DNA of 60,000 nt from Liolophura sinensis (lineage: Eukaryota > Mollusca > Polyplacophora > Chitonida > Chitonidae). The position numbers were made by a program, and so were the translations under genes. The DNA is taken from the NCBI RefSeq assembly GCF_032854445.1, contig NC_088300.1, forward strand, positions 48,851,682-48,911,681. The letters run 5' to 3'. Under the pieces are notes generated by a model. That model was not told the DNA's origin. It saw only the letters and a program-made list of their open reading frames with translations, and searched no databases. Positions 56,503 through 60,000 of this stretch are shown here, piece after piece. Every line of letters starts with the position of its first letter. The first letter of the stretch is position 1.

Positions 56503-56758
56503 GTGTGGCCTTTAGTTGAAGTCTAACATGGCCACAAACTTTTTGTTTCTGATCTTGTGTCAACAGTGCCCTCCTTTAGCTGCAGTATTTATGGTGCTGC
56601 CTCACTGGAACACAAGTCTCAAGACACCAGGTGTGGCCTTTAGTTGAAGTCTAATATGGCAACAAACTTTTTGTTTTTGATCTTGTGTCAACAGTGCCCT
56701 CCTTTAGTTGCAGTATTTATGGTGCTGCCTCACTGGAACACAAGTCTCAAGACACCAG
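56503..56758 (+). repeat. 128-bp tandem duplication
   Basis: GTGTGGCCTTTAGTTGAAGT begins at 56503 and again at 56631. The copies differ at only a few sites (CATGGCC/TATGGCA, TTTCTG/TTTTTG, AGCTGC/AGTTGC). Each contains an acceptor-like CTTGTGTCAACAG followed by 64 open bases (CPPLAAVFMVLPHWNTSLKTP), which could be a duplicated exon, though the GTGTGG donor is poor. Confidence 0.92.
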
Positions 56759-57286
56759 ACATGGCACCCCATTCACTTTCATTACAGTGACATAGAGCTG
56801 CATCATTATTCAGCTGCAGAATGTCAAGTACAGAAGTACCAATATTACCAACTGAGACATGAATGCCATTTCAGAGTGCACCATTGGCTCTCCTGTACAA
56901 GACAGATAAGTCATTAGTAATATATGCTGGACATGTAGTATGTGTTACGTCATGGTGATACCACATTGTACATGTTTCTCTGAGTCCTGAGTTTGGCTCA
57001 GTGGGCATTAGAACCTGGCCAGTGTAGCCCTTTGTATATTGCATTGGGATTTTACCTCACCATTTGGTGTTGTAAAAGTGCAAGTGTTTACATGGTGGAA
57101 GACATGTGAACGCTTTTGTTACTAATTGAGTGCTGTTTACCAGATTTCAGGGGAAATATGCACTTTAGTGAGAGTTTAAAACATCAGACAAGTGCATCCT
57201 TGTGAATTACCAGAATTTGTTTAAGCCTGTTTATCAGGTTCTCTGTAACATATATTTTTCTTCAATTTGAATCTATGGTTTTTAAT

Positions 57287-57292
57287 TTTATT
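57287..57292 (-). terminator. AATAAA polyadenylation signal
   Basis: AATAAA on the minus strand lies 37 bases beyond the TGA stop of the candidate terminal exon at 57329-57468. Its position is right for a short 3' UTR. The motif is common by chance in AT-rich DNA, so the exon supports it and not the reverse. Confidence 0.32.
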
Positions 57293-57328
57293 AGGAAGGG
57301 CGCAGATTGAGAAAAGTTCTCAAATATA

Positions 57329-57468
57329 TCATGAGAGTTGAAGGTTTTCGGAAACACTTTCTTCGTGTTTAAGTGGTGAAACTTCATTCTCCAAAGCCTT
57401 TGGGGTTTTGTGTTGATTTTCATCATGAAGTGAAGCTTGTGGTTGCTTGGATTTACACTTGCAATGTA
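57329..57468 (-). CDS. Candidate terminal coding exon, unknown product
   Basis: On the minus strand the pyrimidine-rich TTTCTTTCGTTCGATTTCAT leads to the acceptor TTAATGGTTACAG at 57469. The exon reads HCKCKSKQPQASLHDENQ, HKTPKALENEVSPLKHEE, SVSENLQLS and then TGA. It is strongly hydrophilic and rich in Lys, Glu, Ser and His, like a disordered C-terminal tail, and unlike the hydrophobic peptides that AT-rich introns here usually give. An AATAAA follows 37 bases after the stop. A further minus-strand open segment lies upstream at 58071-58253. It could be a gene nested antisense in, or convergent with, the + strand gene. The family is not recognised. Confidence 0.35.
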
Positions 57469-58070
57469 CTGTAACCATTAATGAAATCGAACGAAAGAAA
57501 AACTGAAATAACAAATCAGCATGGCATTCAACCTGGGCCTAATATAACTGTTATATTAATCCAGGTTCAACTGAGTCTCTGTGGTATAACTCCTGCTAAT
57601 TATTTTGTGGTGTAAGTTTTAGAAGGGTTAAAGTTGACTGGCTTCAGGTTCAATCAGTAAACAAACTGAACTGTATCTATCCCTTCAACACCATTCCCAA
57701 GTAAGCTGCATTGCGCAATATTATCCTGGCCGTATGGCAAATATCATTAGGATGGAGGTTAAAACCAAAACCACTTTATGATGCTTTTTCTTTATTATGT
57801 TCACTTTTTGTCTTTTTATTTTTGTCATCACGATTCATAAAAAAATTTCAAGCAGCAAAAGTACCAAACGGAATCATCCATAATTGTTGTTAGCATTGGA
57901 ATCCCATCCAAGGGAGCCTCATATATCTGCTTGACAGATGTAAAAGTGGCTCACTAATGGGGGTGAGTTAGGAAGGACAAACACTTATTTTTTTACTGCC
58001 ACGGCTCTCGTTTCCGCAAAACTGATTTCAACTTGCAAGCCACTTAGTCGGTATTGATATAACTAAGTCA

Positions 58071-58253
58071 GAAAGTTAAATCTTGGGGACATGGCCTGTA
58101 TTCAGAGTATTTCTTTGGATCTCTCTGCTTGACCCTCTTCTGTATTAATTTGCCAGAAGCTTCTTTACCCAGACCTCCCAGACCAGCTGAACTTGTTAAG
58201 CTACATTCTCTCCTCTTCTCTGTGTTGCTGGGCTCCCTGCTGTCACTGTATAC
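58071..58253 (-). CDS. Weak candidate minus-strand exon
   Basis: Sixty-one codons are open on the minus strand: VYSDSREPSNTEKRREC, SLTSSAGLGGLGKEASG, KLIQKRVKQRDPKKYSEYR, PCPQDLTF, then TGA. The composition is hydrophilic, with many Lys, Arg, Glu and Ser, as in disordered protein. Splice sites are ambiguous: ATATAAG or GTATACAG could be acceptors and CTGG followed by GTAAAG a donor. If used with the terminal exon at 57329-57468, both would belong to one minus-strand gene ending at 57.3 kb. Confidence 0.22.
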
Positions 58254-58357
58254 TTATATTCATATACCACACTACACAAGCTTAGGCATGGAAAAACAAG
58301 GCTGATGACCTATTTACTGAAACACCAGGTTTTAGCATGCTAACTTTTTATACACAC

Positions 58358-58360
<3 letters not shown>

Positions 58361-58432
<72 letters not shown>

Positions 58433-58448
58433 GTGTGTGTTTGTGTGT
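58361..58448. repeat. (TA)n followed by (GT)n microsatellite
   Basis: About 70 bases of TA followed by TGTGTGTGTTTGTGTGT. Confidence 0.98.
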
Positions 58449-59689
58449 ATGAGACGAAGTTTAGCCAGTATTAATGTACCAATTAATTTTTATTCATTAG
58501 TGAAGAAGCAAAAATTATTCTTTGCAGAATGTGTATGGAAGTTAGCCACATGATTAATTTGAACATGCTCTTATGATGATGGATATAAATGTATTTAATA
58601 AAATTCTAAGTATCACTGGTTTGTGCACTGTACCTTCAACTTGTTCAAAGACAACTATTTCTTAATTGATATTTAGTACTTTCTTAACAATTTCAGTTGG
58701 CTAAATTGTTTGTGTGGCAATTAGTCATACCAACCTATGAAACTAGAAGATGTAGATTTTACACCTGAGAGATACACTGTGACAATGATATATTTAGATT
58801 TAGGGTGTCTGACTTATACCAATACTGGTACTTCATGTCAATTGGACTTTGCACTCTCAACTTCAAATCTCTAATTCTCCTCTACAAAACTTCCATGCTG
58901 TGTCATAGGGCATTTAGCACCTGTACATGAGCAGATAGTTTCTTCAGGTTTTTATAGTATTTAACAGGACTACTCTACATTCCAATCCCTGAATTTCTTC
59001 AGTCAGCCTTATTTACCACACATCAACAATCTCCTGTACATCCAGTCAACTTAGACTTTACACAAAGAGGTCGAGCACATTTTTTTTTCTTTTTTCGTAG
59101 TTTATCTGCAAATTAAATTGTGATATTAACAACACCATGTTTTATTTAATAAGAGGTGGATTTTCAACACAAGTCAAATATATGAAGTTATATGTGCTTG
59201 CAAAATAGATCACAGCAGACCACACAAGTTAAATGGACCATGCGTTTTGACTTTTCAGTTTAGAATCTATCAGTGCATTGAAACAGATATTTGTTAACCA
59301 GCCGTCAACCAGTGTGGAAATTCCAAGTCAATAATCACAAGGCCAATTCCCCAAAACGATAAACTTAATCGTTGCTTGGTCGTTGAGGTTCATCTTCATA
59401 TCACTGCTGGGTAGCCAATTACATCACTGCCCAGGCCAGAATAAATTGTCCAACAGTGTATGTCCATTGACATTTTCTCATGTTTTCCTACTGTATATGT
59501 TGACATATACTGGAAAATTAGTGTCAACACATATTCATTTTAATATATTAGTAAAATTTTGAGCAACACAGAGAATGTATTCAGTTGATTGCATGCAATA
59601 TCTTTTCAAAAAATGGTTTAAAATTAGACATACAGGTTAAACACAAACAATTTTAAAAAAATACCGAATGTACCCTATTGTCATATTCT

Positions 59690-59935
59690 CAGATGCACCA
59701 TATTTCTAATTCTCGTCTGCCAGTGTGTTTAGATGAACCATAGTTTTATTCGCTCTACTGCAGAGGTGTTTGAATGATTGTATTCTTTTTGCTGCTAATG
59801 TGTTTAGAAACACCATAATTGTGTTCTCTTAACTGCTGATGTGTTTAGATGTGCCATAACTCTATACTTTTTGCTGCTAATGTGTTTAGATGCACCATAA
59901 TTCTATTCGCTCACCAGCCAGTGTTTGTTAGTGAA
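59690..59935 (+). repeat. About 45-bp diverged minisatellite, 5 copies
   Basis: TGTGTTTAGATGCACCATAA, TTCTATTC and TTTTGCTGCTAA form a unit of roughly 45 bases that recurs five times with many substitutions near the window end. Confidence 0.8.
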
Positions 59936-60000
59936 GCACCGTGCTTCAGATGTACTACTTAGCTATTTGACATGGAAGATCCTAATCTAGGCCATATCCA

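Noticed and set aside
57895-57960. Plus-strand exon HWNPIQGSLIYLLDRCKSG before GTGAGT at 57961
   Set aside because: Donor and acceptor (TTGTTGTTAG) are plausible, but an overlapping frame (IGIPSKGASYICLTD) is equally open, and the minus strand carries better candidates nearby.

Overview
The window is eukaryotic genomic DNA from an invertebrate, most likely a mollusc or a close lophotrochozoan relative. It is AT-rich, has no long uninterrupted reading frames, and shows spliceosomal donor and acceptor signals. It carries many copies of tRNA-derived SINEs ending in (AAAT)n, whose 3' part (TGAAATATTCTTGAGTACGG, then CGTAAAACACCAATCAAATA) is of a kind common in mollusc genomes. The species call rests on recognising that repeat and was not tested by a search. 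There is one 200-base assembly gap (32965-33164).

The window splits into two compositional domains with a boundary near 20.6 kb. Bases 1-20.5 kb are CpG-rich (about 25 CpG in the first 600 bases). Bases 20.6-60 kb are strongly CpG-depleted and TpG/CpA-rich (no CpG from about 20776 to 21509). The boundary falls just after a probable first coding exon (20401-20499, + strand, donor GTAAGA) that is preceded by several CCAAT boxes. The simplest reading is that a + strand gene starts near 20 kb and that its germline-methylated gene body makes up much of the rest. No known protein was recognised, so no gene symbols are given.

The left domain holds two TATA-box promoters with short first exons and good donors (about 2.03-2.16 kb and 5.25-5.32 kb). 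It also holds small candidate exons with splice signals at 16.4, 17.8, 18.2 and 19.3-19.5 kb, a CRE-containing promoter-like patch near 19.0-19.2 kb, several SINEs, and satellite arrays at 9.1-9.7 and 14.2-15.2 kb. The right domain holds candidate minus-strand exons at 40.3-40.5 kb (with an in-frame 21-bp minisatellite) and 57.3-57.5 kb (stop codon plus AATAAA). It also has a 56-bp satellite at 31.2-32.2 kb, a 29-bp array at 47.3-47.7 kb, two related MITEs, and many SINE insertions with target-site duplications.

The most interesting structure is at 45.8-47.1 kb. A 50-bp satellite there is made of the tRNA-like head of the local SINE, and an attached SINE body runs directly into the array. All five CpGs of the compared SINE head segment are already converted to CpA or TpG in the shared monomer. 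A second notable element, at 49959-50113, is a truncated SINE that seems to carry DNA from beside another SINE copy 6 kb away (3' transduction). Most predicted exons here are hypotheses that need transcript data; the repeats and composition changes are directly visible.
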